DNA from: Hydrogenophilales bacterium
Lineage (GTDB): Bacteria; Pseudomonadota; Gammaproteobacteria; Burkholderiales; Thiobacillaceae
Reading direction: 5' to 3'
NCBI GenBank assembly: GCA_016719465.1
Contig: JADJYY010000005.1
Span: 134,706 to 198,705 of the forward strand
DNA length: 64,000 nt
The translations under genes were made by a program, and so were the position numbers. The stretch's first letter is position 1. Each line of letters opens with the position of its first letter. Positions 20,422 to 30,934 of the stretch are shown in pieces. The notes under the pieces are model-generated. The model saw only the letters and a list, made by a program, of their open reading frames with translations. It had not been told where the DNA came from and did no database searches.

Positions 20422-20440
20422 TCCAATACCCCGGATTGGA
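20422..20440. promoter_or_regulatory. Palindrome in the ntrB-nifJ divergent region
   Basis: TCCAAT (20422-20427) and ATTGGA (20435-20440) are perfect inverted arms around ACCCCGG. It lies between two divergent genes and could be an operator or a hairpin. No regulator can be named. Confidence 0.3.
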
Positions 20441-20571
20441 AAAGCCCCCATGCCTTTTGGCGGGCGGGCTCATAAAATGCGCGCAACAGGGCGAAGCAGG
20501 GTTTGCGGCCCATTCGGCGGGAATGCCGTTTCTTGACGCAATGGGCTCGTCAGGGTTCACCGGGAGCAGTC

Positions 20572-23500
20572 ATGACCACATTCCTCAACATCGACGGCAA
20601 CGAAGCCGCCGCCCGCATGGCCTACCTCTGCAACGAGGTCATCGCCATCTATCCCATCACGCCGTCCTCCAACATGGGGGAATGGGCCGACGAATGGGCT
20701 TCCCAGGGCAAGCCCAACCTGTGGGGCGCGGTGCCGAGGATCATCGAGATGCAGTCGGAAGGCGGCGCCGCCGGTGCCCTGCACGGGGCGCTGACTTCCG
20801 GCGCCCTGGGCACCAGCTTCACCGCCAGCCAGGGCCTGCTGCTGTTCATCCCCAACCTGTACAAGATCGCCGGCGAGTTGACGCCCTTCGTGCTGCACGT
20901 GGCGGCCCGGGCCGTGGCGACCCACGCCCTGTCCATCTTCGGCGACCATTCCGATGTCATGGCCTGCCGTGCCACCGGCTGCGCCCTGCTGTGCGCCAAT
21001 TCGGTGCAGGAGGCCCAGGACTTCGCCCTGATCGCCCAGGCGGCGACCCTGGCGGGGCGCATTCCCGTGATCCATTTCTTCGACGGCTTCCGCACCTCCC
21101 ACGAAGTGGCGAAGATCGTGGCGGTGGAGACGGACACGGTGCGCGCCATGATCGACGACGCCCGGGTGGCCGAGCACCGGGCCCGCGCCCTGTCGCCGGA
21201 GCATCCGGTGATTCGGGGCACCTCCCAGAATCCGGACGTGTTCTTCCAGTCGCGGGAGCGGGCCAATCCCTACCACGACGCCTTCCCGGACCTGGTGGGG
21301 GCGGCCATGGACCGCTTCGGCGAACTCACCGGACGGCGCTATCGCCTGTTCGAATACCTGGGCGCACCCGATGCGGAACGGGTCATCGTCCTCATGGGGT
21401 CCGGCGCCGAGACCGCCGAGGAAACGGTGGATCATCTGCTCGCCCGGGGCGAGAAGGTGGGCATCGTCAAAGTCAGGCTGTTCCGGCCCTTTTGCCGCCG
21501 ATGCGCTGCTGGCCGCCCTGCCGCAAAGCGCCAGGGCCATCGCCGTGCTGGACCGCTGCAAGGAACCGGGTTCCGACGGCGAACCGCTCTACAAGGACGT
21601 GGTGACCGCCCTGGCCCAGGCGGCGGCCGACGGCGGGCGCCCCATGCCGCGCGTCATCGGCGGCCGCTACGGCCTGGCCAGCAAGGAGTTCACGCCGGGC
21701 ATGGTGAAGGCGGTGTTTGACGCGAACTGTCGCGGAGCCCCGAACTGCCAGTTCACCATCGGCATCCACGACGACCTCACCCACCTCTCCCTGGACTGGG
21801 ACGAGGCCTTCCGCACCGATGCCGCCGGCCAGCTCCAGCACGCGGTGTTCTGGGGCCTGGGCGCGGACGGCACGGTGTCGGCCAACAAGAACTCGATCAA
21901 GATCGTCGGCGAAGCCACCGAGCTGCAGGCGCAGGGCTATTTCGTCTACGACTCGAAGAAATCCGGCGCGGTCACCGTGTCGCACCTGCGCTTCGGCCGG
22001 GCGCCCATCCGTTCCGCCTACCTGGTGGAAGAGGGCATGGCCAACTTCGTCGCCTGCCACCAGACCGTGTTCACGGAACGCTACGACCTGCTGGCCCACG
22101 CCGCGCCGGGCGGCGTGTTCCTGCTCAATACGCCGGAACCGGCGGACAAGGCCTGGCAAAGCCTGCCCGAGGCCATGCGCGCCGGGATGCTGGAAAAGCG
22201 CCTGAAATTGTGGGTCATCGATGCCTACCGGGTGGCCGAGGCGGCGGGCATGGGACGGCGCATCAACACCATCATGCAGACCTGCTTCTTCGCCATCGCC
22301 GGCATCCTGCCCAGGGATGAGGCCATCGCCGCCATCAAGAAGGCGGTGGACAAGACCTACGGCAGGAAGAGCAAGCACCTGGCGGACCTGAACCACCAGG
22401 CCATCGACATGACGCTGGGAACCTGCCGGTTCCCCCGAAACAGGCGTAGCCGGGCGAAGGGCTCCAGCTGGATCAGGGCGACCCCGCACCGCCGGACAGG
22501 GCCGGGCGAGACCACCTCTCCGCCTTCGTCCGCGACCTCACCCTGCCCATCTACCACGGCCACGGCGACCGCCTGCCGGTCTCCCGCATGCCCGCGGACG
22601 GCACCTACCCGCTTGGCACCGCGCGCTACGAAAAACGCAACATCGCCCTGGAAATCCCGGTCTGGGAGCCGGATCTGTGCACCCAGTGCGGCAAGTGCGT
22701 GTTCGTCTGCCCCCATTCCGCCATCCGCGCCCGCGCCTTCCCGGCCGAACTTGCGGCCGGCGCCCCGGCCACCTTCAAGCACGCGCCGGCCAGGAGCAAG
22801 GATTTCCCGGCCGGCACCCGCATCAGCTACCAGGTGGCGCCGGAGGACTGCACCGGCTGCGGCGACTGCGTGGAAGCCTGCCCCATCCACGACAAGTCCA
22901 ATGTCAGCCGCCTGGCGGTGAACATGGCCCCCGTCGGCCCCCTGCGCGAGCAGGAGCGGGACAACTACGCCTTCTTCCTGGGACTGCCCGAGTTCGACCG
23001 GAGCGCGGTCAAGCACACCACCATTCCCGGCTCGGCCCTGCTCGATCCCCTGTTCGAATATTCCGGCGCCTGCGCCGGCTGCGGCGAAACGCCCTACATC
23101 CGCCTGGCCACCCAGTTGTTCGGCGACCGCATGCTGATCGCCAACGCCACCGGCTGTTCCTCCATCTACGGCGGCAACCTGCCCACCACCCCCTACACGG
23201 TGAACGGCGCTGGCCGTGGGCCGGCCTGGAGCAACTCCCTGTTCGAGGACAACGCCGAATTCGGCCTTGGCATGCGCCTGGCGGCCGATCAGTTGATGGG
23301 CTATGCCAAGCAGCTGGTGCAGGTGATGGCTGACGAAATCGGCGGCGATCTGGCCAAGGCCTTGGTCACCGCCGACCAGCGCGAGGAAGCTGGGTTATAC
23401 GCGCAACGCCGTTGCGTCGCCGCCCTGCTGGACAAGCTGGCCACCTCGGCTCACCCCCGCGCGAAGGAACTCGCCAGCGTGGCCGAATGGCTGATCCGCC

Positions 23501-24186
23501 GCTCGGTCTGGATCATCGGCGGCGACGGCTGGGCCTACGACATCGGCTACGGCGGCCTGGACCACGTGCTGGCCCTGCCCCACGACGTCAACATCCTGGT
23601 GCTGGACACCGAGGTGTATTCCAACACCGGCGGCCAGACCTCCAAGGCCACGCCCATCGGCGCGGTGGCCAAGTTCTCCGCCGGCGGCAAGGCCACCGCC
23701 AAGAAGGACCTGGCCAAGCTGGCCTCCGACTACGGCCATGTCTACGTGGCCACCGTGGCCTACGGCGCCAAGGACACCCAGACCCTGCGCGTGTTCCACG
23801 AAGCCGAGGCCTATGCCGGCCCGTCGCTGATCGTCGCCTACAGTCCCTGCATCGCCCACGGCTACGACATGCTCTACAACCAGCGCCAGCAGGACATGGC
23901 GGTGAAGACCGGCCACTGGCCCCTGTTCCGCTTCGACCCGCGCCTGGCGGAAACCGGCGCCCATCCCTTCAAGCTGGATTCCAATCCGCCCAGCCAGCCC
24001 ATCAAGGCCTTCATGGAAAGCGAAACCCGCTTCGCCATGCTCAGCCGCGGCCATCCGGAAGCCGCCGAACGCTTCCTGGCCCAGGCCCAGGAGGACGCGG
24101 ATCGCCGTTTCAAGGCGTATCAGCCGTCACCGGCGAAGGCCGATCCCGCCTGCCGCCCGCGACAACCTGTTCGTCAGGAGCCTGAC
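20572..24186 (+). pseudogene. nifJ: Pyruvate:ferredoxin (flavodoxin) oxidoreductase NifJ, frame-disrupted
   Basis: NifJ oxidises pyruvate to acetyl-CoA and CO2 and reduces ferredoxin or flavodoxin. All its domains are visible but in shifting frames. The first part (20572 to about 21493) holds IYPITPSSNMGEWADEW and FGDHSDVMACR. An extra T in the TTTT at 21490-21493 moves the next ~320 residues into the +1 frame (ADALLAALPQ onward, to about 22,445). The original frame resumes after a TAG at 22447-22449. It carries both 4Fe-4S motifs (CTQCGKCVFVCP and CTGCGDCVEACP) and the TPP site GGDGWAYDIGYGG. Conservation beyond both breaks suggests very recent mutation or base-calling error. The frame has no stop of its own and runs into the next gene. 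Confidence 0.85.
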
Positions 24187-25200
24187 ATGATCGATTTATC
24201 CACCGACTATGTGGGCCTGAAGCTCAAGAACCCTCTGGTGCCCTCGTCCTCGCCCCTGTCGAAGAAGCTGGACACGGTGTTGCGGCTGGAGGATGCCGGG
24301 GCGTCGGCCATCGTGCTGCATTCCCTGTTCGAGGAGGAGTTGCGCGCCGAGGAGGCCATGGCGGAGCGTTTTCTGCTCCACGCCGACCTGGGTCACGGGG
24401 AGTCGGAGGGCTTTCTCCCCGACCATGGGGATTTCAAGAACTGCCTGGACTGCTATCTGGATCATCTGCGCCAGCTCAAGGCGCGCCTGGAAATCCCGGT
24501 GGTGGCGAGCCTGAACGGCGTGTCCCAGTCCGGCTGGCTGGAACTGGGCAAGGAATTGCAGCAGGCCGGGGCCGATGCCCTGGAACTCAACATCTATCAT
24601 GTGGCGGCGGACGCCGATGCTCCCGGCGAAGCGGTGGAGGCGCGCTACATCAGCCTGCTGGCCGAGCTGCGCGGGGTGGTGAACATCCCCATCATCATGA
24701 AGCTGTCGCCGTTCTTCTCCTCGCTGCCCCATTTCGTGAAACAACTGGAGCACGCCGGCGCCGGCGGCATCTCCCTGTTCAACCGTTTCTACCAGCCGGA
24801 TTTCGACCTGGACAGCCTGCGCATGGTGGATCAACTGCATCTGTCCTATCCGGACGAGGTGCTGCTGCGGGTCCGCTGGATCGCCATCCTGCATGGCCGG
24901 ACGTCGTTGACCCTGGCCGCCACGGGCGGCGTCCACGCCTGCCAGGAAGCCATCAAGCTGCTGTTGGCCGGCGCCGACGTGGTGCACCTGGCTTCCTGCC
25001 TGCTGCAACACGGCCCGGAGCGCCTCGCCGAAATCCTGGCCAACCTGGAGCGCTGGATGGGCGAGCGGGAATACACGTCCGTGGCCCAGCTCAAGGGCAG
25101 CATGAGCCAGAAGAAACTGCCGGACCCCGGCGCGGTGGAGCGCGCCAGCTATCTGCGAGTGCTGGACAGCTACGCGCCGGCCGCCGGTGTCTGGCGTTGA
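24187..25200 (+). CDS. Dihydroorotate-dehydrogenase-like FMN protein
   Basis: This 337-residue TIM-barrel protein starts MIDLSTDYVGLKLKNPLVPS, the N-terminus of class 1-type DHODs. It has the substrate-side VASLNGVSQSGW, the FMN-region ALELNIYH and IIMKLSPFFSS, and the phosphate-binding TGGVHACQEAIKLLLAGAD. Such DHOD-like genes often follow nifJ, where they are annotated as DHOD-like oxidoreductases without proven function. AGGAG at 24176-24180 lies 6 bp before the ATG, so it has its own start although the upstream nifJ frame is open into it. A role in electron transfer with NifJ is an inference from linkage. Confidence 0.8.
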   Translation: MIDLSTDYVGLKLKNPLVPSSSPLSKKLDTVLRLEDAGASAIVLHSLFEEELRAEEAMAERFLLHADLGHGESEGFLPDHGDFKNCLDCYLDHLRQLKARLEIPVVASLNGVSQSGWLELGKELQQAGADALELNIYHVAADADAPGEAVEARYISLLAELRGVVNIPIIMKLSPFFSSLPHFVKQLEHAGAGGISLFNRFYQPDFDLDSLRMVDQLHLSYPDEVLLRVRWIAILHGRTSLTLAATGGVHACQEAIKLLLAGADVVHLASCLLQHGPERLAEILANLERWMGEREYTSVAQLKGSMSQKKLPDPGAVERASYLRVLDSYAPAAGVWR

Positions 25201-25285
25201 GCGGGGGCGAACGGCGAGGCTTCCCGGGGGGCGATGAAACTCGGGCCGGCCCAGGCTCTCCCCGAGAGGCTACAATCGCCCCGCC

Positions 25286-26728
25286 ATGACCGACCAGCAC
25301 GAAACCCAAGCCCACGCCCCCGTCGAGGATAGCCTGCGACTGGTGGTGGATTCCCTCTCCCGGCACAAGCTGGTGGAGGAGCTCGTGCACAAGCAGGACA
25401 TGCCGCGCCACGAGCTGGTGGAATCCCTGGTGCACAAGCAGAACCTGGTGGACCTGTCCAAGAAGCTGGATGGCCTGCATCCGGCCGACGTGGCCTACAT
25501 CCTGGAAGCCCTGCCCATGGAGGACCGCCTCCTGGTCTGGGACCTGGTCAAGGCGGAACGGGACGGCGAGATCCTGCTGGAGGTGTCCGACGCGGTCCGG
25601 GAATCCCTGATCGATGCCATGGACAACCGGGAACTGGTGGCCGCCGCCGCCGGCCTGGATACCGACGAGATCGCCGACCTGGCCCCGGACCTGCCCAAGG
25701 ACGTGGTGCAGGAGCTGATGAAGTCCCTGGACCAGGCCAAGCGCGCCCAGGTCGAATCCTCCCTGTCCTACGACGAGGAGTCCGTCGGCGCCCTGATGGA
25801 TTACGACTTCGTCACCATTCGCGCCGACGTCACCCTGGAAGTGGCCCTGCGCTACCTGCGCTTCCTGGGGGAATTGCCGCCCCACACCGACAAGCTGTTC
25901 GTGGTGGAGCGGGAGGGCAAGCTGATCGGCACCCTGCCCCTCAAGCGCATGCTGGTGCACGACCCGGAAGCCCACGTGGCGGCGGTCATGTCGGAAGACC
26001 CGGTGCTGTTCCATCCTTCCGACGAGGCCGCCGACGCCTCCCAGGCCTTCGAGCGTTACGACCTGGTGACCGCGCCCGTGGTGGATGCCCAGAACCGGCT
26101 GGTGGGACGGCTCACCGTGGACGTGGTGCTGGACTTCATCCGCGCCGAATCCGAGCAGGATCTGCTCCAGGCCGCTGGCCTGCGCGAGGACGAGGACCTG
26201 TTCACCACGGTCTGGAAGGCGGCCAAGAACCGCTGGCTGTGGCTGGGCATCAACCTGTGCACGGCCCTGTTCGCCTCCCGGGTGGTGGGCGCCTTCGAGG
26301 GCAGCATCGAGAAGCTGGCGGCCCTGGCGGCCCTGATGCCCATCGTCGCCGGCATGGGCGGCAATTCCGGCAGCCAGACCCTCACCCTGGTGGTGCGCGG
26401 CCTGGCGCTCAACCTCATCTCCCGGGACAACGCCCGGCGCCTGGTGCTCAAGGAACTGGGCATCGCCCTGCTCAACGGCGTGGTCTGGGGCGGCATCATG
26501 GGCCTGGTCACCTTCATGCTCTATGGCAACCCGGCCCTGGCCATGGTCATGTCCGCCGCCATGCTGCTCAATCTGCTGGTGTCGTCCATGGCGGGCTTCT
26601 ACGCGCCCATCCTCATCACCCGCCTTGGCCACGACCCGGCCTTCGGCGCCCACGTGCTGCTCACCTTCATCACCGATTCCATGGGCTTCCTGATCTTCCT
26701 GGGCCTGGCGACCATGGTGCTGCTGTGA
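25286..26728 (+). CDS. mgtE: Magnesium transporter MgtE
   Basis: This 480-residue protein has the full MgtE layout. A cytoplasmic N domain of helical repeats spans about 1-155 (LHPADVAYILEALP), a CBS pair that senses Mg2+ spans 155-285, a connecting helix follows, and five transmembrane helices run from about residue 310. The pore region reads MPIVAGMGGNSGSQTLTLVVRGLAL. It acts as a Mg2+ channel gated by cytoplasmic Mg2+. It probably starts a short transcript with the kinase gene 16 bp downstream. Confidence 0.95.
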   Translation: MTDQHETQAHAPVEDSLRLVVDSLSRHKLVEELVHKQDMPRHELVESLVHKQNLVDLSKKLDGLHPADVAYILEALPMEDRLLVWDLVKAERDGEILLEVSDAVRESLIDAMDNRELVAAAAGLDTDEIADLAPDLPKDVVQELMKSLDQAKRAQVESSLSYDEESVGALMDYDFVTIRADVTLEVALRYLRFLGELPPHTDKLFVVEREGKLIGTLPLKRMLVHDPEAHVAAVMSEDPVLFHPSDEAADASQAFERYDLVTAPVVDAQNRLVGRLTVDVVLDFIRAESEQDLLQAAGLREDEDLFTTVWKAAKNRWLWLGINLCTALFASRVVGAFEGSIEKLAALAALMPIVAGMGGNSGSQTLTLVVRGLALNLISRDNARRLVLKELGIALLNGVVWGGIMGLVTFMLYGNPALAMVMSAAMLLNLLVSSMAGFYAPILITRLGHDPAFGAHVLLTFITDSMGFLIFLGLATMVLL

Positions 26729-26744
26729 AATTACGGTGCAAGGC

Positions 26745-27518
26745 ATGATCGAGGAAACGGTCGATCCCTACTGGCGCCAGGTCCTGGCGTTCAACCGGCT
26801 GCCGGATTTCACCGCCCTGTGGGACTTGCGCGCGGACTGGTTCGAGCCGCCCAATGAACGGCGCGGCGGCTGGAGCGGCGTGGCGAAAATCGCGCTGGAA
26901 TTGCCGGAGGGAGGGACCGTCAACGCCTTTCTCAAGCGCCAGGAAAACCACGGTTGCCGCACCTGGCGGCATCCCCTGCGCGGCGTGCCCACCTTCGCCC
27001 GGGAGTTCGCCAACATCATCCGCCTGCGCGCCTGTGGCGTCCCCACCCTGGAGCCGTTGTACTTTGGCATGGACAAGAAGGGCAGCATGCCCGGGCGCGC
27101 GGTGCTGCTGACGCGTTCCCTGGAGGGGTATGAGCCAATAGGCAGCGGCACCTTCGCGCCCGATGGCGCATGGTCGCGCCACTGGGCCAATCGCTGCGCC
27201 CTCCTTACAGCCCTTGCCGGGGTGATCCGGCGCATGCACGACCACAGGCTGCAGCATGGCTGCCTCTATCCCAAGCATGTACTGGCGCGCGTCGAGCAGG
27301 ATGGTGGCGTGGATATCCGCTTGATCGATCTAGAAAAACTGCGCCGCCAGCCATGGGGCGCGCTGGCCTCGATGCATGACCTGGATGCCTTGAATCGACA
27401 TGCCCGGGGGTGGAGCAGGACGGACCGGCTGCATTTCCTGCTGGCTTATCTCGGGGAAAAGCGCCTGTCCGGGCGGGGCCGCAGCCTGTGGCACCGCCTG
27501 GCGAGGCGATTTCGTTAG
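26745..27518 (+). CDS. Lipopolysaccharide core kinase, InaA/WaaP type
   Basis: This 257-residue protein is related to the Kdo/heptose kinases of the WaaP-InaA group. It has the family opening of a small lobe with Lys in FLKRQENHGCRTW. The catalytic loop is HDHRLQHGCLYPKHVL (about residues 165-180), and the DFG-like metal site appears as IRLIDLEKLRR (near 197-207). It would phosphorylate lipid A-core sugars on the inner side of the inner membrane. The ATG at 26745 is preferred to the GTG at 26736. Convergent msbA next door strengthens the lipopolysaccharide context. Confidence 0.8.
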   Translation: MIEETVDPYWRQVLAFNRLPDFTALWDLRADWFEPPNERRGGWSGVAKIALELPEGGTVNAFLKRQENHGCRTWRHPLRGVPTFAREFANIIRLRACGVPTLEPLYFGMDKKGSMPGRAVLLTRSLEGYEPIGSGTFAPDGAWSRHWANRCALLTALAGVIRRMHDHRLQHGCLYPKHVLARVEQDGGVDIRLIDLEKLRRQPWGALASMHDLDALNRHARGWSRTDRLHFLLAYLGEKRLSGRGRSLWHRLARRFR

Positions 27519-27555
27519 GCGGCCAGTGGCGGGCAAGGCAACCCGAGGATCGGGA

Positions 27556-29358
27556 TCAGACTTTCCCCTCCTGGAACTGCATGGCGTGCAGCTTGGCGTA
27601 GTGGTCGCCAGCGGCAAGCAGATCGGTATGGGTTCCGCGCTCGACGATGCGGCCCTGGTCCATGACCAGGATGACATCGGCTTGCTCGATGGTCGACAGA
27701 CGGTGTGCGATCACCAGGGTGGAACGGCCTTGCGTCGCATGTTGCAAGGCGGCCTGGATGTGCCGCTCGGATTCGGTATCCAGGGCCGAGGTGGCCTCGT
27801 CCAGGATAAGGATCGGGGCGTTCTTTAGAATCGCACGGGCGATGGCCAGGCGCTGGCGCTGGCCGCCCGAGAGCATGACGCCGTTTTCCCCCACTAGTGT
27901 GTCGAAGCCCTCCGGCAGGCGGTCGATGAACTCCCTGGCATGAGCAGCCTCGGCGGCGACCTCGATGTCCTCGCGGGCCGAGCCGGCCAGGTCGCCGTAG
28001 GCGATATTGTTGGCGACGGTGTCGTTGAACAGGGTCACATGCTGGGTGACTATGGCGATGTGGTGGCGCAGGTTGCGCAGGGTGTATTCCCGCACATCGA
28101 CGCCGTCGATGAGGATTCGCCCCGCCTCGTGCCGGTAGAAGCGGGGAATCAGGTTGGCCAGCGTCGACTTGCCGCTGCCGGAGCGGCCCACCACCGCGAT
28201 CATCTGGCCGGGCTCGACAGTGAAGGAGACGCCGTCGAGTACGGGATGTTTGGCGCCGGGATAGGTGAAGCATAGGTCTTGTATATCGATGTGCCCGTCG
28301 ACATGTGGCTTCTCGATGGTGCCGCGGTCGATTTCCGGCGGTTCGTCGATCTGGGCGAAGATGCTCTCGGCGCCGGCCAGGCCCTTCTGTATGACGGAAC
28401 TGACCTCCGAGAGGTGGCGGATCGGCCTGGGCAAAAGTCCGGCGGCCGTGATGTAGGCGACGAGGTCGCCGGCGCTGGCGCCGCCACGCATCCACAGAAC
28501 CAGGAACAGCAAGATGGCCATGGCAGAAAAGGTCACCAGCTGCAGCGAGGGCGTGAATACCTCCTTGGTTTTCGCCATGCGCATCTGCTTGCGGGTGTTA
28601 TCCTCGCTGGCCGCGCTGAAACGCGCGGATTCGTAGTCTTCGCCGCCAAAGCTGCGCACGACGCGGTAACCCTGGATGGTTTCCGAGGCCACATGGGTGA
28701 GATCACCCATGGTTACCTGAATCTTGCGGCTCTGCTTGCGGAACTTGCGGCTGGCGTTGGCGACCAGGATGCCGATGATGGGCAGGATGGCGACCAGCAC
28801 CAGGGTCAGCTGCCAGTTCATCCAGAGCAGGTAGCCGAACAGAAAGAACACCGTCAGGGAGTCGCGCACTACGGTCTTGATGGCGTCGGTGGCGGCGCCG
28901 GTGACCATGGTGACGTTGTAGGTGATGCGCGAGATCAGATGCCCGGAGTTGTTCTGATCAAAGTAGTGATTTGGCAGGCGCAGCAGGCTGTTGAACAGTG
29001 CCAGGCGTAGGTCGTGAACCAGCTGGAGCGTCACGCGCATCAGATAGTAGCTACCGAGAAAAGCGCCTACACCCTGCCAGGCGACAATGGCTACCAGGAG
29101 GATGGGTACGCCATACATCAGCTGCATGCCATCCACGAGGGGAATGCCGCGCAACACGGCCTTGGCCGGATCGTCGAGGCCATCGATAAAATATTTCATC
29201 GTGCCCGCCAGCATGGGCTGGGCCGAGGCGAAGATCATGTAGCCCAGCAGGCTGACTGCGAAGTGCCTGATATGCGGGCGCAAGTAGCTCAGCAGGCGAA
29301 GATAGATGCGGGCTGAACTGGCGGCGCGGTCGGGTCCGGCCGGATGGTTGGGTTGCAT
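27556..29358 (-). CDS. msbA: Lipid A export ATP-binding/permease protein MsbA
   Basis: This 600-residue half-transporter has six transmembrane helices in the first ~330 residues and a C-terminal ABC domain. Walker A is GRSGSGKST, the signature LSGGQRQRLAIARA, Walker B ILILDEATSALD and the switch His AHRLSTIEQAD. As a homodimer it flips lipid A-core across the inner membrane. The N-terminal extension (NHPAGPDRAASSAR) is short and soluble. It lies beside a core kinase gene and not far from the heptose genes. Confidence 0.94.
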   Translation of the reverse strand: MQPNHPAGPDRAASSARIYLRLLSYLRPHIRHFAVSLLGYMIFASAQPMLAGTMKYFIDGLDDPAKAVLRGIPLVDGMQLMYGVPILLVAIVAWQGVGAFLGSYYLMRVTLQLVHDLRLALFNSLLRLPNHYFDQNNSGHLISRITYNVTMVTGAATDAIKTVVRDSLTVFFLFGYLLWMNWQLTLVLVAILPIIGILVANASRKFRKQSRKIQVTMGDLTHVASETIQGYRVVRSFGGEDYESARFSAASEDNTRKQMRMAKTKEVFTPSLQLVTFSAMAILLFLVLWMRGGASAGDLVAYITAAGLLPRPIRHLSEVSSVIQKGLAGAESIFAQIDEPPEIDRGTIEKPHVDGHIDIQDLCFTYPGAKHPVLDGVSFTVEPGQMIAVVGRSGSGKSTLANLIPRFYRHEAGRILIDGVDVREYTLRNLRHHIAIVTQHVTLFNDTVANNIAYGDLAGSAREDIEVAAEAAHAREFIDRLPEGFDTLVGENGVMLSGGQRQRLAIARAILKNAPILILDEATSALDTESERHIQAALQHATQGRSTLVIAHRLSTIEQADVILVMDQGRIVERGTHTDLLAAGDHYAKLHAMQFQEGKV

Positions 29359-29533
29359 CGAGAGACGGATACGGGGAGTCAGCGGAAAATGGTACCACGC
29401 TCACGGCGATAGACCGGGCATGTGGCAAGCAGGGCGGTATCTAGCCGGATCGGTCAACATACCCTTCCACCCCAAGGCGACTGGCCTTGCCCTTCCGGCC
29501 CGAGGTATCGAGAGGCGGATTTCGCCCGAAAAC

Positions 29534-30934
29534 TCAGAGCCTGCCGGGTTTATGAGCCGCGCTGGCGGGGAACCAGACGATGCGCGCGATGAAGCCTCCC
29601 TGCGGGCCGTTCTCGAATTGTGGCGAGGCCCCATGCAAATCAGCGATGCGCCGTACGATGGCCAGGCCGAGGCCACTGCCTTCCGCCTGGGTTTCGCGCC
29701 CCCGGTGGAAGCGCTCGCACAGATGTGGCAACTCGTCCGCCTCGACGCCGGGGCCGTCGTCGAGGACGGACAGCTCCGCATGGCCGTTGTCGTTGCCGAC
29801 CCTGACCATGACATGGCCGCCGGTGGGGGTGTGGCGAAGGGCGTTGTCGATCAGGTTGCGCAGGGCAACCGCCAGCAGGCCGTGATCGCCGTTTACCACG
29901 ACGGGTCCACCGGCGGCTTGGATATCGAGGCTATGCCCCCGGCTCAGAGCGTTGTCCAGCATGTCGGCGACAGTTTCGCGAGCCAGATCGTACAGGTCCA
30001 CCGCCCGGCCGTCCGGCAGGCTGGACAGGGGGTCGAGCCGGGCCAGGCGCAGCAACTGCTCGATCAGGCGACCGGCCCGGTCCGCTCCGGTCAGCAGTTG
30101 GCGCAGGGCGTGTTCCCGGGCCTGGGGGTCCTGGCTCATGAGCGCAACCTGGGCCTGGGTCTTCACCGCGGCCAGGGGGGTGCGCAGTTCGTGGGCGGCA
30201 TCGGCGGTGAAGCGCCGCTCGTTTTCCAGGGTTTCGCCCAGGCGGAACATGAGCCGGTTGACGGCGGCCACCAGGGGCAGCGCTTCCAGGGGCACCGCGC
30301 GGCTGGTCAGGGCCGAGAGATTCTCCGGCGTGCGGGCGGAAACGTCGGCCGCCAGGGCCTCCAGCGGCCTCAGCCCCCGGCGAATCGAGAAATAGATGAG
30401 CAGCAGCAGCAGGGGAAGAATGACGCCGACCGGCTCGACGGTGCGCATGGCGACCTCCAGCGCCGCCTTTTCCCGCAGGTCCATGGGCTGGGCCACCTGG
30501 ATGCGATAGTTTTCGTCGGGCGGCGCCAGGTTGTAGAGGCGCCAGGACTGGTCGTCACGCTCGATGTCGATGAAGCCGGCCACGCCCCGCATGGGGATTT
30601 CCGGCGCGTTCCTGGATCTCAGCAAGATTGTGCCGTCCGCCTTGCCCACCTGGAATTCCAGCTGGGGATCGTAGATCTCGTGCTGCTGCCGACGGATGCC
30701 GTCCAGCCGCGCCTTCAAGTCGGGGAGCTGGGCTTCGTTGTCGTGCACCAGGGCCAGCAGCGTGCGGGCGGATGAGGCCAGGTGGCCATCGAGGAATTCC
30801 TCGGCCTCGTGGCGGGCCTGCAGATAGCTGAGCAGCCCGGTCAGCGCCCAGATCACCAGGCTGACGATGCTGACCGTTCGCAGCAGCCGCCAGCGCAACG
30901 ACTGGATGCTGGCCGGCCGCAGGATGGTGTTCAC
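29534..30934 (-). CDS. QseC-like sensor histidine kinase
   Basis: This 466-residue membrane kinase has a first transmembrane helix at about residues 20-37 and a periplasmic loop of ~130 residues. A second helix (VILPLLLLLIYF) lies near 171-182, then a HAMP segment. The phosphoacceptor is His248 in FTADAAHELRTPLAAVKTQ, essentially the QseC/PmrB-type H box. The ATP-binding motifs DNALRH, DDGPGV and GSGLGLAI follow. It begins with GTG at 30934 and overlaps the regulator stop by 4 bp. It is the last gene of the seven-gene operon. The ligand is unknown; the product of the operon itself is a possibility. Confidence 0.9.
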   Translation of the reverse strand: MNTILRPASIQSLRWRLLRTVSIVSLVIWALTGLLSYLQARHEAEEFLDGHLASSARTLLALVHDNEAQLPDLKARLDGIRRQQHEIYDPQLEFQVGKADGTILLRSRNAPEIPMRGVAGFIDIERDDQSWRLYNLAPPDENYRIQVAQPMDLREKAALEVAMRTVEPVGVILPLLLLLIYFSIRRGLRPLEALAADVSARTPENLSALTSRAVPLEALPLVAAVNRLMFRLGETLENERRFTADAAHELRTPLAAVKTQAQVALMSQDPQAREHALRQLLTGADRAGRLIEQLLRLARLDPLSSLPDGRAVDLYDLARETVADMLDNALSRGHSLDIQAAGGPVVVNGDHGLLAVALRNLIDNALRHTPTGGHVMVRVGNDNGHAELSVLDDGPGVEADELPHLCERFHRGRETQAEGSGLGLAIVRRIADLHGASPQFENGPQGGFIARIVWFPASAAHKPGRL

